64,000 bases of DNA from Mesorhizobium sp. B2-4-3 (lineage in GTDB: Bacteria; Pseudomonadota; Alphaproteobacteria; Rhizobiales; Rhizobiaceae). How positions within the stretch are numbered: the stretch's first letter is position 1; each line of letters starts with the position of its first letter. Below are positions 1 to 9,395 of this stretch, in pieces. The position numbers and the translations under genes are program-made. The stretch covers positions 1-64,000 of the forward strand of contig NZ_VFVL01000020.1 in the NCBI RefSeq assembly GCF_006442815.1. Direction: 5' to 3'. The notes under the pieces are model-generated. The model saw only the letters and a program-made list of their open reading frames with translations, did no database searches and was not told the origin of the DNA.

Positions 1-109
1 CCGCAAGGCGGCGCAGACCGGCCGCATCGGCGATGGAAAAATCTTCGTCTCCAACATAGAGGAAGTCGTGCGCATCCGCACCGGTGAGACCGGCATCGAC
101 GCCATCTGA
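1..109 (+). CDS. glnB: Nitrogen regulatory protein P-II, C-terminal end (partial)
   Basis: Only the last 35 codons are in the window; the reading frame starts at base 2 and stops at TGA 107-109. The tail contains the PII C-terminal signature GRIGDGKIFV followed by RIRTGETG, the segment that helps bind ATP and 2-oxoglutarate. PII reads cellular nitrogen status and controls the adenylyltransferase acting on glutamine synthetase and the NtrB/NtrC pair. It lies 46 bases upstream of glnA on the same strand, the usual rhizobial glnB-glnA operon. The T-loop and uridylylation site lie outside the window, so GlnB rather than GlnK is assigned from the glnA neighbour. Confidence 0.93.
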   Translation, partial: RKAAQTGRIGDGKIFVSNIEEVVRIRTGETGIDAI

Positions 110-155
110 CCGACCTTCAATCATTCCGGACGTCATCACACAGGGAAGAAATGAC

Positions 156-1565
156 ATGACGACAGCCAAAGACATCATGAAGCAGATCAAGGACAACGAC
201 GTAAAATTCGTCGACCTGCGCTTCACCGATCCGCGGGGCAAGCTGCAGCATGTGACGATGGATGTCGTCGAGGTCGAGGAAGACATGTTCGCCGACGGCG
301 TCATGTTCGACGGCTCCTCGATCGCCGGCTGGAAGGCGATCAACGAGTCCGACATGGTGCTGATGCCGGACACGGATACTGTCCACATGGATCCGTTCTT
401 CGCCCAGTCGACCATGGTCATCCTGTGCGACATCCTCGATCCGGTCTCGGGCGAAGCCTATAACCGCGACCCGCGCGGCACCGCCAAGAAGGCCGAGGCG
501 TATATGAAGTCCGAAGGCATCGGCGACACCATCTATGTCGGCCCGGAAGCCGAGTTCTTCGTGTTCGACGACGTCAAGTACAAGGCCGATCCCTATAACA
601 CCGGCTTCCGTCTCGACTCGACCGAACTGCCGTCCAACGACGACACCGACTACGAGACCGGCAATCTCGGCCACCGTCCGCGCATCAAGGGCGGCTATTT
701 CCCGGTGCCGCCGATCGATTCATGCCAGGACATGCGCTCCGAGATGCTGACTGTGCTCGCCGAGATGGGCGTGCGGGTCGAAAAGCACCACCACGAGGTC
801 GCCGCCGCACAGCACGAGCTCGGCATCAAGTTCGACACGCTGGTGCGCAACGCCGACAAGATGCTGATCTACAAGTATGTCGTGCACCAGGTCGCCAATG
901 CCTACGGCAAGACGGCCACCTTCATGCCAAAGCCGGTGTTCGGCGACAACGGCTCGGGCATGCACGTCCACCAGTCGATCTGGAAGGGCGGCAAGCCGAC
1001 CTTCGCCGGCAACGAATATGCCGGCCTGTCGGAGAGCTGCCTGTTCTACATCGGCGGCATCATCAAGCATGCCAAGGCGATCAACGCCTTCACCAACCCG
1101 CTCACCAACTCCTACAAGCGTCTGGTGCCGGGCTATGAGGCGCCGGTGCTGCTCGCCTATTCGGCGCGCAACCGCTCGGCCTCCTGCCGCATTCCGTTCG
1201 GCAACTCGCCGAAGTCGAAGCGCGTCGAGGTCCGCTTCCCCGATCCGGGCGCGAACCCCTATCTCGGCTTCGCCGCCATGCTGATGGCCGGCCTCGACGG
1301 CATCAAGAACAAGATCCATCCCGGACAGCCGATGGACAAGGATCTCTATGACCTGCCGCCGAAGGAGCTGAAGAAGATCCCGACCGTCTGCGGGTCGCTG
1401 CGCGAAGCGCTGCAGAGCCTCGACAAGGATCGCGGCTTCCTGAAGGCCGGCGGCGTATTCGACGACGACCAGATCGACAGCTATATCGAGCTCAAGATGG
1501 CCGAGGTCATGCGCTTCGAAATGACCCCGCATCCGGTCGAGTACGACATGTACTATTCGGTCTGA
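156..1565 (+). CDS. glnA: Type I glutamine synthetase (GSI), 469 aa
   Basis: Catalyses ATP-dependent amidation of glutamate by ammonium in the cytoplasm as a dodecamer. The ATG at 156 gives MTTAKDIMKQI and exactly the 469 residues usual for GSI-beta; an in-frame upstream start at 84 would overlap glnB and is not preferred. A GGGAAG-like ribosome site lies at 143-148. Visible signatures are DGSSIAGW near the N-terminus, the metal/ATP region VGPEAEFFVFD, the glycine-rich NGSGMHVHQS and the adenylylation-loop tyrosine in KDLYDLPP (about residue 398), so activity is probably controlled by GlnE. Co-transcription with glnB is likely, and a clear terminator follows. Confidence 0.97.
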   Translation: MTTAKDIMKQIKDNDVKFVDLRFTDPRGKLQHVTMDVVEVEEDMFADGVMFDGSSIAGWKAINESDMVLMPDTDTVHMDPFFAQSTMVILCDILDPVSGEAYNRDPRGTAKKAEAYMKSEGIGDTIYVGPEAEFFVFDDVKYKADPYNTGFRLDSTELPSNDDTDYETGNLGHRPRIKGGYFPVPPIDSCQDMRSEMLTVLAEMGVRVEKHHHEVAAAQHELGIKFDTLVRNADKMLIYKYVVHQVANAYGKTATFMPKPVFGDNGSGMHVHQSIWKGGKPTFAGNEYAGLSESCLFYIGGIIKHAKAINAFTNPLTNSYKRLVPGYEAPVLLAYSARNRSASCRIPFGNSPKSKRVEVRFPDPGANPYLGFAAMLMAGLDGIKNKIHPGQPMDKDLYDLPPKELKKIPTVCGSLREALQSLDKDRGFLKAGGVFDDDQIDSYIELKMAEVMRFEMTPHPVEYDMYYSV

Positions 1566-1585
1566 GCAATTCTCTCAGAGACAAG

Positions 1586-1614
1586 AAAACCCCGGCGGAG
1601 ACGCCGGGGTTTTT
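1586..1614 (+). terminator. Rho-independent terminator after glnA
   Basis: An 8-bp GC stem (CCCCGGCG, loop GAGA, CGCCGGGG) is extended by flanking A and T runs and followed by a T-rich tract, 21 bases after the glnA stop. It ends the glnBA transcript. Confidence 0.9.
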
Positions 1615-1654
1615 GTTTGGTCGGATGGGCTAGGCCTCGATGCGTCAACAACAG

Positions 1655-1687
1655 CCACGGCGCAGGCAAATCAAGCCTGCGCCGTGG
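1655..1687 (-). terminator. Perfect 13-bp hairpin downstream of the DUF1127 gene
   Basis: CCACGGCGCAGGC pairs perfectly with GCCTGCGCCGTGG around the 7-base loop AAATCAA. Read on the minus strand it lies 40 bases after the stop of the 1727-2041 gene and is followed by a partly U-rich stretch (CTGTTGTTG), so it probably ends that gene. It has no T-run on the plus strand, where the glnA terminator already acts. Confidence 0.6.
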
Positions 1688-1726
1688 TGAATGCTCAGGC
1701 AGCAGCCGAAACCTTGCCGCTCTCCA

Positions 1727-2041
1727 TCAGTGTTCGCCGCGAAAGCGGCGGTCAGCCATCACCTTCGCCAGGACCTCTGTCGGGTCGCGATCGACCGGCA
1801 AGGCGAAGGCGTTCTCGACATCGCAACCGGTGAGGCCGATATCACGGCGCTCGCACTCGCTCATGGCGGCCAGACATGCGAGCTGGCTGCGCGCCTTCCA
1901 GAACCGTGGCAGCCACAGCAGCGTCCATTTCGTCGCCGCGTACAACCTGAAAAGCAGGGCGAAGGAAGGGCGCTGCGCGTGGCCGGTTTCGGTACCGATC
2001 AAATGATCGGCCGTCATGGCGTTTGTCTTCGTGCTGGACAT
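1727..2041 (-). CDS. DUF1127-domain small protein, 104 aa
   Basis: The ATG at 2041 has a strong AGGAGG ribosome site 5 bases upstream on the minus strand. The C-terminal half contains a degenerate DUF1127-like motif (LACLAAMSECERRDIGLT), reminiscent of the YjiS-like family of small arginine-rich alphaproteobacterial proteins, some of which bind RNA or influence phosphate and carbon metabolism. No signal peptide or clear membrane segment is seen. It is divergent from the winged-helix/TPR regulator at 2250 across a 208-base spacer, so it may be that regulator's target. The function is unknown and the domain call rests on motif similarity by eye. Confidence 0.7.
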   Translation of the reverse strand: MSSTKTNAMTADHLIGTETGHAQRPSFALLFRLYAATKWTLLWLPRFWKARSQLACLAAMSECERRDIGLTGCDVENAFALPVDRDPTEVLAKVMADRRFRGEH

Positions 2042-2249
2042 GGTTGCCTCCTGTTGCGATCGCCGACAATCGGTGCAGCCTTGGCCTACACGCCGGTTGC
2101 AGCGATCTTGCCCACGCGTTGCGGTTTGGGTTTCTTGCCACCTTCATCGTTGAGTGCGAGATTGCGCTGTTCCGACATGCTTGTCCGGAAAGCGGCCTGA
2201 AAGAGTACTGACGAAGCTCTGAAAAGTTCCGAGGAGCAGACAGTCGCGG

Positions 2250-3797
2250 ATGAACGCCGAGCCACAGCCGATCTACCGCTTCGCCGGCTTCAACCTCGAC
2301 ACACGCGCCGGAGTGTTGCGTGATGGTTTGGGCGAGATCGCGCTGCGGCCGAAGTCGCTCGATCTGCTGATTTTTCTTATTCGCAATGCCGGTCGGCTGG
2401 TGTCGAAGGACGAGCTTCTGCATGCGGTGTGGAGCGACGTGATCGTCACCGAAGATTCGCTTACCCAATGCATCAGCGACATCCGCCGCGCGCTGGGCGA
2501 CAAAGGGCAGACGCTGATCCGCACCATGCCGCGCCGCGGCTACATGTTCCCCGGCGAGATGCTTGAGGGACCACCAGCTGTCGAAGCGCGTCCGTCGCTT
2601 CAGCTCCCTGACAAGCCGTCGCTTGTCGTGCTTCCGTTCCAGAACCTGTCATCTGACGCGGAGCAATCCTACCTCGCTGACGGCACGGTCGAGGAGATCA
2701 CGGCGGCGCTGGCGCGCATTCGCGGCCTGTTTGTCATGTCGCGTAACTCGGCTTTTGCCTACCGCGGCCAGGCGCTCGACCTGCCGCGCATCGGCCGCGA
2801 GCTCGGCGTCCGCTACGTGCTGGAAGGAAGCGTGCGCCGGCATCTCGATCAGATCCGCATCTCGGCGCGGCTGGTCGAGGCAGAGACCGGCAGTCTGATT
2901 TGGGCGGAAGGCTTCAAGGGTGACATCGCGGATGCGTTCGCGCTGCAGGACAATGTGACGGCGGGTGTCGCAGGCGCCATTCTGCCGTCGATCCAGATGG
3001 CGGAAATCGAGCGTGCGCGCCGCAAGCGGCCGGGCGACCTGCAAACCTACGATCTGGTGATGCGCAGTCTGCCGCATGTCTGGGCACTCGGCCGCCAGGA
3101 CAATGCGATCGCCATCGAGACACTTGGGAAGGCTTTGCTGGGCGATTCCGATTATCCGCTGGCCCTGTCCCTGCTGTCCTGGTGCCATGCGCAGCGCAAT
3201 ATCTACAGTTGGTCGACCTCGCCGGAGGTCGACCGGCGCCGTGCGCTGGAGCTGGCGGAGCGATCTGCCGAACTCAACGGTGATGATCCATTTTCCCTGG
3301 CCGTGCTCGGCGCTGCCCACACCGTGTCGGGCAATTTCGTCACCGCAGCCGCTCTGCTTGAAAAGGCGCGTTCGATCGATCCCAATTCGGCCTTCGCCTG
3401 GAACAGGAGCGGCTGGGTTGCAGCCTACCGAGACGAGGTCGAGCGGGCGGCGGAATGCTTCCAGCGCTCGCTGCGACTTGGGCCATTCGATCCCATGGTT
3501 TATACCTGTCATTTGGGCTTGGCTGTCGTGCATTTCAGCGCGGGGCGGCCCGGTCAGGCGGCGGACCTATATCTGCGTATCCTGGCGGAGCATCCGAATG
3601 CCTTGTGGATACTGCGCACGCTGATCCCGGCTCTTGTCGAAGCGGGACGCCTCGACGAAGCCCGGCAGCAAATGGCGCGTTGTCAGCTCGAATATCCGGA
3701 GCTCACCTTGCGATCGGTGCGCGACTCGATGCCCTTTAGAGATGAAATTCTCGACCGACACGAAAACGCGCTGAGAAGCCTTGGAATGCCGGAATAG
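2250..3797 (+). CDS. Winged-helix transcriptional regulator with TolB-like and TPR domains, 515 aa
   Basis: Residues about 8-100 form an OmpR/CadC-type winged helix (LRPKSLDLLIFLIRNAGRLV, then VIVTEDSLTQCISDIRRALG and RTMPRRGYMF). Residues about 120-245 match the TolB/FlgO-like domain found in rhizobial regulators annotated as adenylate-cyclase-like (LVVLPFQNLS, VRYVLEGSVR, RISARLVEAETG). The rest is helical repeats of TPR type (AFAWNRSGWVAAY, LGPFDPMVYTC). No adenylate cyclase catalytic domain and no membrane segment are visible, so this is a soluble DNA-binding protein with a protein- or ligand-sensing C-terminus. The start has GAGGAG about 14 bases upstream. The signal it senses is not known. 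Confidence 0.85.
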   Translation: MNAEPQPIYRFAGFNLDTRAGVLRDGLGEIALRPKSLDLLIFLIRNAGRLVSKDELLHAVWSDVIVTEDSLTQCISDIRRALGDKGQTLIRTMPRRGYMFPGEMLEGPPAVEARPSLQLPDKPSLVVLPFQNLSSDAEQSYLADGTVEEITAALARIRGLFVMSRNSAFAYRGQALDLPRIGRELGVRYVLEGSVRRHLDQIRISARLVEAETGSLIWAEGFKGDIADAFALQDNVTAGVAGAILPSIQMAEIERARRKRPGDLQTYDLVMRSLPHVWALGRQDNAIAIETLGKALLGDSDYPLALSLLSWCHAQRNIYSWSTSPEVDRRRALELAERSAELNGDDPFSLAVLGAAHTVSGNFVTAAALLEKARSIDPNSAFAWNRSGWVAAYRDEVERAAECFQRSLRLGPFDPMVYTCHLGLAVVHFSAGRPGQAADLYLRILAEHPNALWILRTLIPALVEAGRLDEARQQMARCQLEYPELTLRSVRDSMPFRDEILDRHENALRSLGMPE

Positions 3798-3894
3798 AAG
3801 ACTACTTGCCGGATCGGTGGCCGGAACAGACAACCAAGTGGGAGACCATGAGGCTATTTCCGCCTCTGGAGCCCCCGGCAACCGGCTCGCAACA

Positions 3895-3924
3895 AAAAGC
3901 CCCGGCGTTTCTGCCGGGGCTTTT
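3895..3924. terminator. Bidirectional terminator between the regulator and glnII
   Basis: AAAAGCCCCGGC, a 6-base loop, then GCCGGGGCTTTT. Symmetrical A and T runs on both sides let it work for the plus-strand regulator (stop 3797) and for minus-strand glnII (stop 3972). Confidence 0.9.
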
Positions 3925-3971
3925 CTTCAGGAGTATCCCGACGGGACCTTTCAGCCCGTCGCGACAAAAGA

Positions 3972-5009
3972 TCAGGCGGCAGCCGAAACCGCGGCCGTCG
4001 AAACCTCCGAGATCGTCTTCAGGACCTGCGAGGCGATCTGGTAGGGGTCGCCCTGCGAGTTCGGGCGGCGGTCTTCCAGATAGCCCTTATAGTCGTTCTT
4101 GACGAAGGAGTGCGGAACGCGGATCGAGGCGCCGCGATCGGCGACGCCGTAGCTGAACTTGTTCCACGGCGCGGTCTCGTGCTTGCCGGTCAGACGCTTG
4201 TCGTTATCCGGGCCGTAGACGGCGATATGGTCCATCAGGTTCTTGTCGAACTGGGCCATCAATGCCTCGAAATAGGCCTTGCCGCCGACTTCGCGCAGAT
4301 AGCTGGTCGAGAAGTTGCAGTGCATGCCCGAACCGTTCCAGTCGGTGTCGCCGAGCGGCTTGCAGTGGAACTCGATGTCGATGCCGTATTTCTCGGTCAG
4401 GCGCAGCAGCAGGTAGCGCGCCATCCACATCTGGTCGGCGGCCTTCTTGGAGCCTTTGCCGAAGATCTGGAACTCCCACTGGCCCTTCGCCACTTCGGCG
4501 TTGATGCCTTCATGGTTGATGCCGGCGGCGAGGCACAGGTCGAGATGCTCCTCGACGATCGTGCGCGCGACATCGCCGACATTCTTGTAGCCGACACCGG
4601 TGTAATAAGGACCCTGCGGCGCCGGGTAGCCGCTCTCGGGAAAGCCGAGCGGACGGCCGTCCTTGTAGAAGAAATACTCCTGCTCGAAGCCGAACCAGGC
4701 GCCCTCGTCATCGAGGATGGTGGCGCGCTTGTTGGAGGCATGCGGCGTCACGCCATCGGGCATCATGACTTCGCACATGACCAGCACGCCATTGCTGCGG
4801 GCCGGATCCGGGTAGACGGCGACAGGCTTCAGCACGCAGTCGGAGCTGTGGCCCTCGGCCTGGTTGGTGGACGAGCCATCGAAGCCCCACAGCGGCAGCT
4901 GCTCCAGCGTCGGGAACTCGGCAAACTCCTTGATCTGGGTCTTGCCGCGCAGGCTGGGGGTCGGGACGTGTCCGTCGAGCCAGATATACTCGAGCTTGTA
5001 TTTGGTCAT
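3972..5009 (-). CDS. glnII: Type II glutamine synthetase (GSII), 345 aa
   Basis: Eukaryotic-type octameric glutamine synthetase, the second isoform used by rhizobia for ammonium assimilation; unlike GSI it is not adenylylated. The ATG at 5009 gives MTKYKLEYIWLDG, the conserved GSII start, and the usual length; a longer reading frame to 5108 would run through the promoter. Signatures include LWGFDGSSTNQAEG, FGFEQEYFF, GINAEVAKGQWEFQI and NGSGMHCNFST. It is transcribed away from gstI across a 313-base control region holding a sigma-54 promoter at 5092-5107. This implies NtrC activation under nitrogen limitation, as established for rhizobial glnII. Confidence 0.97.
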   Translation of the reverse strand: MTKYKLEYIWLDGHVPTPSLRGKTQIKEFAEFPTLEQLPLWGFDGSSTNQAEGHSSDCVLKPVAVYPDPARSNGVLVMCEVMMPDGVTPHASNKRATILDDEGAWFGFEQEYFFYKDGRPLGFPESGYPAPQGPYYTGVGYKNVGDVARTIVEEHLDLCLAAGINHEGINAEVAKGQWEFQIFGKGSKKAADQMWMARYLLLRLTEKYGIDIEFHCKPLGDTDWNGSGMHCNFSTSYLREVGGKAYFEALMAQFDKNLMDHIAVYGPDNDKRLTGKHETAPWNKFSYGVADRGASIRVPHSFVKNDYKGYLEDRRPNSQGDPYQIASQVLKTISEVSTAAVSAAA

Positions 5010-5091
5010 TCCAGTGCCTCTCGTTGCTTGGGCGCCGCAAGTGGGCGGCGTCAATGCATGGCCGGGCTCGCCGGCCTGCCGATGGTTAAAA

Positions 5092-5107
5092 AGCAATTCG
5101 TATGCCA
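5092..5107 (-). promoter_or_regulatory. Sigma-54 (-24/-12) promoter of glnII
   Basis: On the minus strand the sequence reads TGGCATACGAATTGCT. This is TGGCAT-N5-TTGCT, with the invariant GG and GC dinucleotides correctly spaced for RpoN-RNA polymerase. It lies 83-98 bases upstream of the glnII ATG. Rhizobial glnII genes are known to be RpoN/NtrC dependent. Confidence 0.85.
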
Positions 5108-5203
5108 CTCCGCCTTCGGCGGGTGCGGCAAAATGGTCATGGCAAGACGTTGATTTTGCTCAACGGCCTCAATACTGCGCTCGGATCGCTCAATCGATAT
5201 TTC

Positions 5204-5220
5204 TGCACAAATAATTGGCA
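5204..5220. promoter_or_regulatory. Candidate NtrC enhancer half-palindrome
   Basis: TGCACAAATAATTGGCA resembles the 17-base NtrC site (TGCAC-N7-GTGCA) but the dyad is imperfect. It is centred about 108 bases upstream of the glnII -24 element, a normal enhancer distance, and lies just upstream of the gstI promoter. Assignment is tentative. Confidence 0.4.
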
Positions 5221-5236
5221 AATAATGATCTTTTTG

Positions 5237-5251
5237 TAGGCATATTGCCTA
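5237..5251. promoter_or_regulatory. Palindrome TAGGCA-TAT-TGCCTA overlapping the gstI promoter
   Basis: Perfect 6-bp arms around a 3-base spacer. The right arm contains the proposed -35 hexamer of gstI, so a bound protein would block gstI. The binding protein is unknown. Confidence 0.5.
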
Positions 5252-5273
5252 AATGAATCGCGGAACCTATCTT
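5245..5273 (+). promoter_or_regulatory. Putative housekeeping promoter of gstI
   Basis: TTGCCT, a 17-base spacer, then TATCTT; transcription would start near 5280, about 40 bases before the gstI ATG. Confidence 0.5.
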
Positions 5274-5322
5274 GCTTGGTAAGTTGAATCGGCAAGTCCC
5301 CGGACAAGCAAGGAGGTCGCCA

Positions 5323-5514
5323 ATGCAGGTCATGCAACCGCGTCCGTCGGCAAAAATCCTGATGTTCCCGTTGGCAGGACGCAAGTCTGCCTCAAATTTA
5401 GGCGCCAAGGCGAAATTCGCGGCAGAGCTTGCGGCGCTTCGCGGCGAGCACGCCGACTTCGACGGCTGGTACCACGAAGCGGCCGTCGAGGAAGAAAATC
5501 AGCGCAAGAGCTGA
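5323..5514 (+). CDS. gstI: GstI, small translational inhibitor of glnII, 63 aa
   Basis: The ATG at 5323 is preceded by AAGGAGG at 5310-5316, one of the strongest ribosome sites in the window. The product starts MQVMQPRPSAKILMFPLAG, is basic in the first half and acidic at the end (AAVEEENQRKS). In Rhizobium leguminosarum a 63-residue protein encoded divergently upstream of glnII, GstI, represses glnII translation when nitrogen is plentiful. Length, position and orientation match exactly here, so the name is assigned by synteny and size; sequence identity to the characterised protein could not be computed. It probably acts on the glnII mRNA leader. Confidence 0.85.
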   Translation: MQVMQPRPSAKILMFPLAGRKSASNLGAKAKFAAELAALRGEHADFDGWYHEAAVEEENQRKS

Positions 5515-5542
5515 GCTGACCGCCTCTTCCAATTCGGCACGA

Positions 5543-5576
5543 AAAAAGCCCGGCGTGATCGCTCACGCCGGGCTTT
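5543..5576. terminator. Bidirectional terminator between gstI and the MFS gene
   Basis: AAAAGCCCGGCGTGA, loop TCGC, TCACGCCGGGCTTTC: a long perfect stem with A-run and T-run sides. It serves gstI (stop 5514) and the minus-strand MFS gene (stop 5600). Confidence 0.9.
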
Positions 5577-5599
5577 CTGTTTGAGCGGGATGACCCGGG

Positions 5600-7489
<1,890 letters not shown>

Positions 7490-7674
7490 TGAACTATCCT
7501 CCCGTGAGATCCCGTCTGTCCTCGATGGCTGCGCGCCACCGTCCGCGCTCCTCCGAACGCGGACTCAAAGACGCAGCCAACGAAGGAAAAAATGACAGAA
7601 AGGGCGGGCGAAAGGCACCGCGACGATGGGATTATGACTTTGGTATTAGGTGCGCTGCGAAAGCGGCGCCGCGC

Positions 7675-8466
7675 TCAGGCCTGCAGCGCCTCGAGCAGGC
7701 TGACCGCCGCCATCATATCGCGCTTGCGGGCCGAGCGGCGCGCCAGGGCCTCGGCATCCTGGCCCCAATGCTCGATCTGCCAGTCCTCGTCGACATGGCC
7801 AGCAGCCCAAGCTTCCTCGCTGTCGATCTCGCCGAAATCGACGGCCAAGGCCAGCAGCGCCGAACCGGTTAGCGCGGTCATGACATGAATGGCGGCCAGC
7901 CGCATCGGCTCGACACGCTGGCCAAGATGCGCGCCGAGCACGGCGATCGCCTCGCGCGGCTGCTCGACATGGATGACGCCTTCGGCGAGATTGAAGCGCG
8001 CGCCGAGGTGGGTGCGCGCCCAGTCCAGCACCGGATCCCAGAGCTTGTTCTGGCGATCGACCAGTCCCTGCGGGCCATCGGCGCGGTAGCAGAGCAGATC
8101 GGACGAGGCGAAACGCAGCACATCCTCCAGCACTGCCTGCGGATCCGAGGCGACGCCGTCGATGGCGGTGTTGACGAGCCGCATGACAGGCATCGTCACG
8201 GGATCGATGACCTCGCCTTGCGCGCTGAATTCATCGGCAACGAGCCCGGCAGCGTTTTCGGTCGGCAGCACCATCACAACCTTGCCCGGCGTGCGCACGG
8301 GCCGGCCGTCCAGATGAACGGCAAAGCCATTCTCGACGGGCACGACCGAAACCGCCTTGTAGAACCGCTTCGGCAGCGGCGTCTTCATCTGGATCTGGGC
8401 GCGGCGCACCGGATCGGGATCGGAAAGCTGCTTTCCCGCTTCGAGGTCCTCGAGAATGTCGCGCAT
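7675..8466 (-). CDS. ATP12-family F1-ATPase assembly chaperone, 263 aa
   Basis: Alphaproteobacterial homologue of mitochondrial Atp12p, which binds the F1 alpha subunit during ATP synthase assembly. Recognisable stretches are KRFYKAVSVVP, GFAVHLDGRPVRTPGK, DPVTMPVMRLVNTAIDGV and the acidic ending EAWAAGHVDEDWQIEHWG. The ATG at 8466 is chosen because AAGGAG lies 6 bases upstream; a TTG two codons earlier sits inside that spacing. It lies 10 bases downstream of the DMT transporter gene and probably shares a transcript with it and the pseudouridine synthase. Confidence 0.9.
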   Translation of the reverse strand: MRDILEDLEAGKQLSDPDPVRRAQIQMKTPLPKRFYKAVSVVPVENGFAVHLDGRPVRTPGKVVMVLPTENAAGLVADEFSAQGEVIDPVTMPVMRLVNTAIDGVASDPQAVLEDVLRFASSDLLCYRADGPQGLVDRQNKLWDPVLDWARTHLGARFNLAEGVIHVEQPREAIAVLGAHLGQRVEPMRLAAIHVMTALTGSALLALAVDFGEIDSEEAWAAGHVDEDWQIEHWGQDAEALARRSARKRDMMAAVSLLEALQA

Positions 8467-8476
8467 GTCCAACTCC

Positions 8477-9394
8477 TTACACTGTGGGCTGCCTGCGCGC
8501 CGGGCGATTGACGATGATCAGCCCGGCGGCGATCAGGCCGAGCGCCAGGAAAATCCTAGCCGTCGGCGGCTCGCCCAGCAGCACCGCGCCGCACAGGACG
8601 CCGAACACCGGCGACAGAAAGGCGAAGCTCGACAAGCCGGCCGCCGGATAGCGCGTGAGCAGCCAGAACCACAACACATAGGTGAAGGCGACGATATAGA
8701 AAGACTGGAACAGCAGCGCCAGTGTCGGCAAGGCGGCAACCGCGCGGATCGGCGGGCCGGCGAAAGGCATCACCAGCAGGCCGACGACGGTTGCGCCCGC
8801 TAGCTGGTAGAGCAGAAGCTTTTCGGCGCTGGTTTCCACCAGTTTCGACCGCTTTATGAAGATGCTGGTCGCCGCCCAGAGAATGCCCGAGCCGAGACTG
8901 AGCAGGTCACCCGTCAGTGTCGCGTCGCTGCCGCCAACGACGCCGTCCGAGAACACTGCCACGAGGCCGCAGAAGGCCAGGACAAGCCCGCCGAGCTTGC
9001 GCGCATTGATGCGCTCGCCAAGCAGGAAATGGCCGCCGATCAGCACCCAGAACGGCATGGTGTTGACGAGGAGCGTGTTGCGGGCAACAGTCGTGTATTC
9101 GAGCCCGATATAGAGGCACAGGAACTCGACGCCGAAGAGCACGCCGACGACGATGCCGGCGGCCAGCGTCCGATCCGCCTCGAACAGACTGATGCCGCGC
9201 AGCCGGCACCAGCCAAGCACGCAGGCTCCTCCAATGAGCGATCGTGCGACCGAGACGAAGACAGGGTCGTAGCCAGCGTATGAGACCTTGGCCGCGACGT
9301 AGTTCAGGCCCCAGGAAAAGGTCAACCCGACCATGATGGCCGCTGCCGCCATGTCGACTGCATCGCGACGATCCAATGCGGGAGCGACAGCCAA
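8477..9394 (-). CDS. DMT-superfamily (EamA-type) transporter, 305 aa
   Basis: Ten hydrophobic segments in two EamA halves: the first begins AAAAIMVGLTFSWGLNYVA, the second around DLLSLGSGILWAATSIF. It ends with a short basic tail (NRPARRQPTV), as usual for drug/metabolite exporters. The start is taken as TTG 9394: GGAGG sits at the correct distance inside the end of the upstream gene, whose TGA is only one base away, so translation is coupled. An ATG at 9352 is the alternative. The substrate is unknown. Confidence 0.85.
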   Translation of the reverse strand: MAVAPALDRRDAVDMAAAAIMVGLTFSWGLNYVAAKVSYAGYDPVFVSVARSLIGGACVLGWCRLRGISLFEADRTLAAGIVVGVLFGVEFLCLYIGLEYTTVARNTLLVNTMPFWVLIGGHFLLGERINARKLGGLVLAFCGLVAVFSDGVVGGSDATLTGDLLSLGSGILWAATSIFIKRSKLVETSAEKLLLYQLAGATVVGLLVMPFAGPPIRAVAALPTLALLFQSFYIVAFTYVLWFWLLTRYPAAGLSSFAFLSPVFGVLCGAVLLGEPPTARIFLALGLIAAGLIIVNRPARRQPTV

Positions 9395-9395
9395 G

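Noticed and set aside
1617..2211. Plus-strand small open frames between glnA and the regulator
   Set aside because: They oppose the well-supported minus-strand DUF1127 gene and have no ribosome sites.
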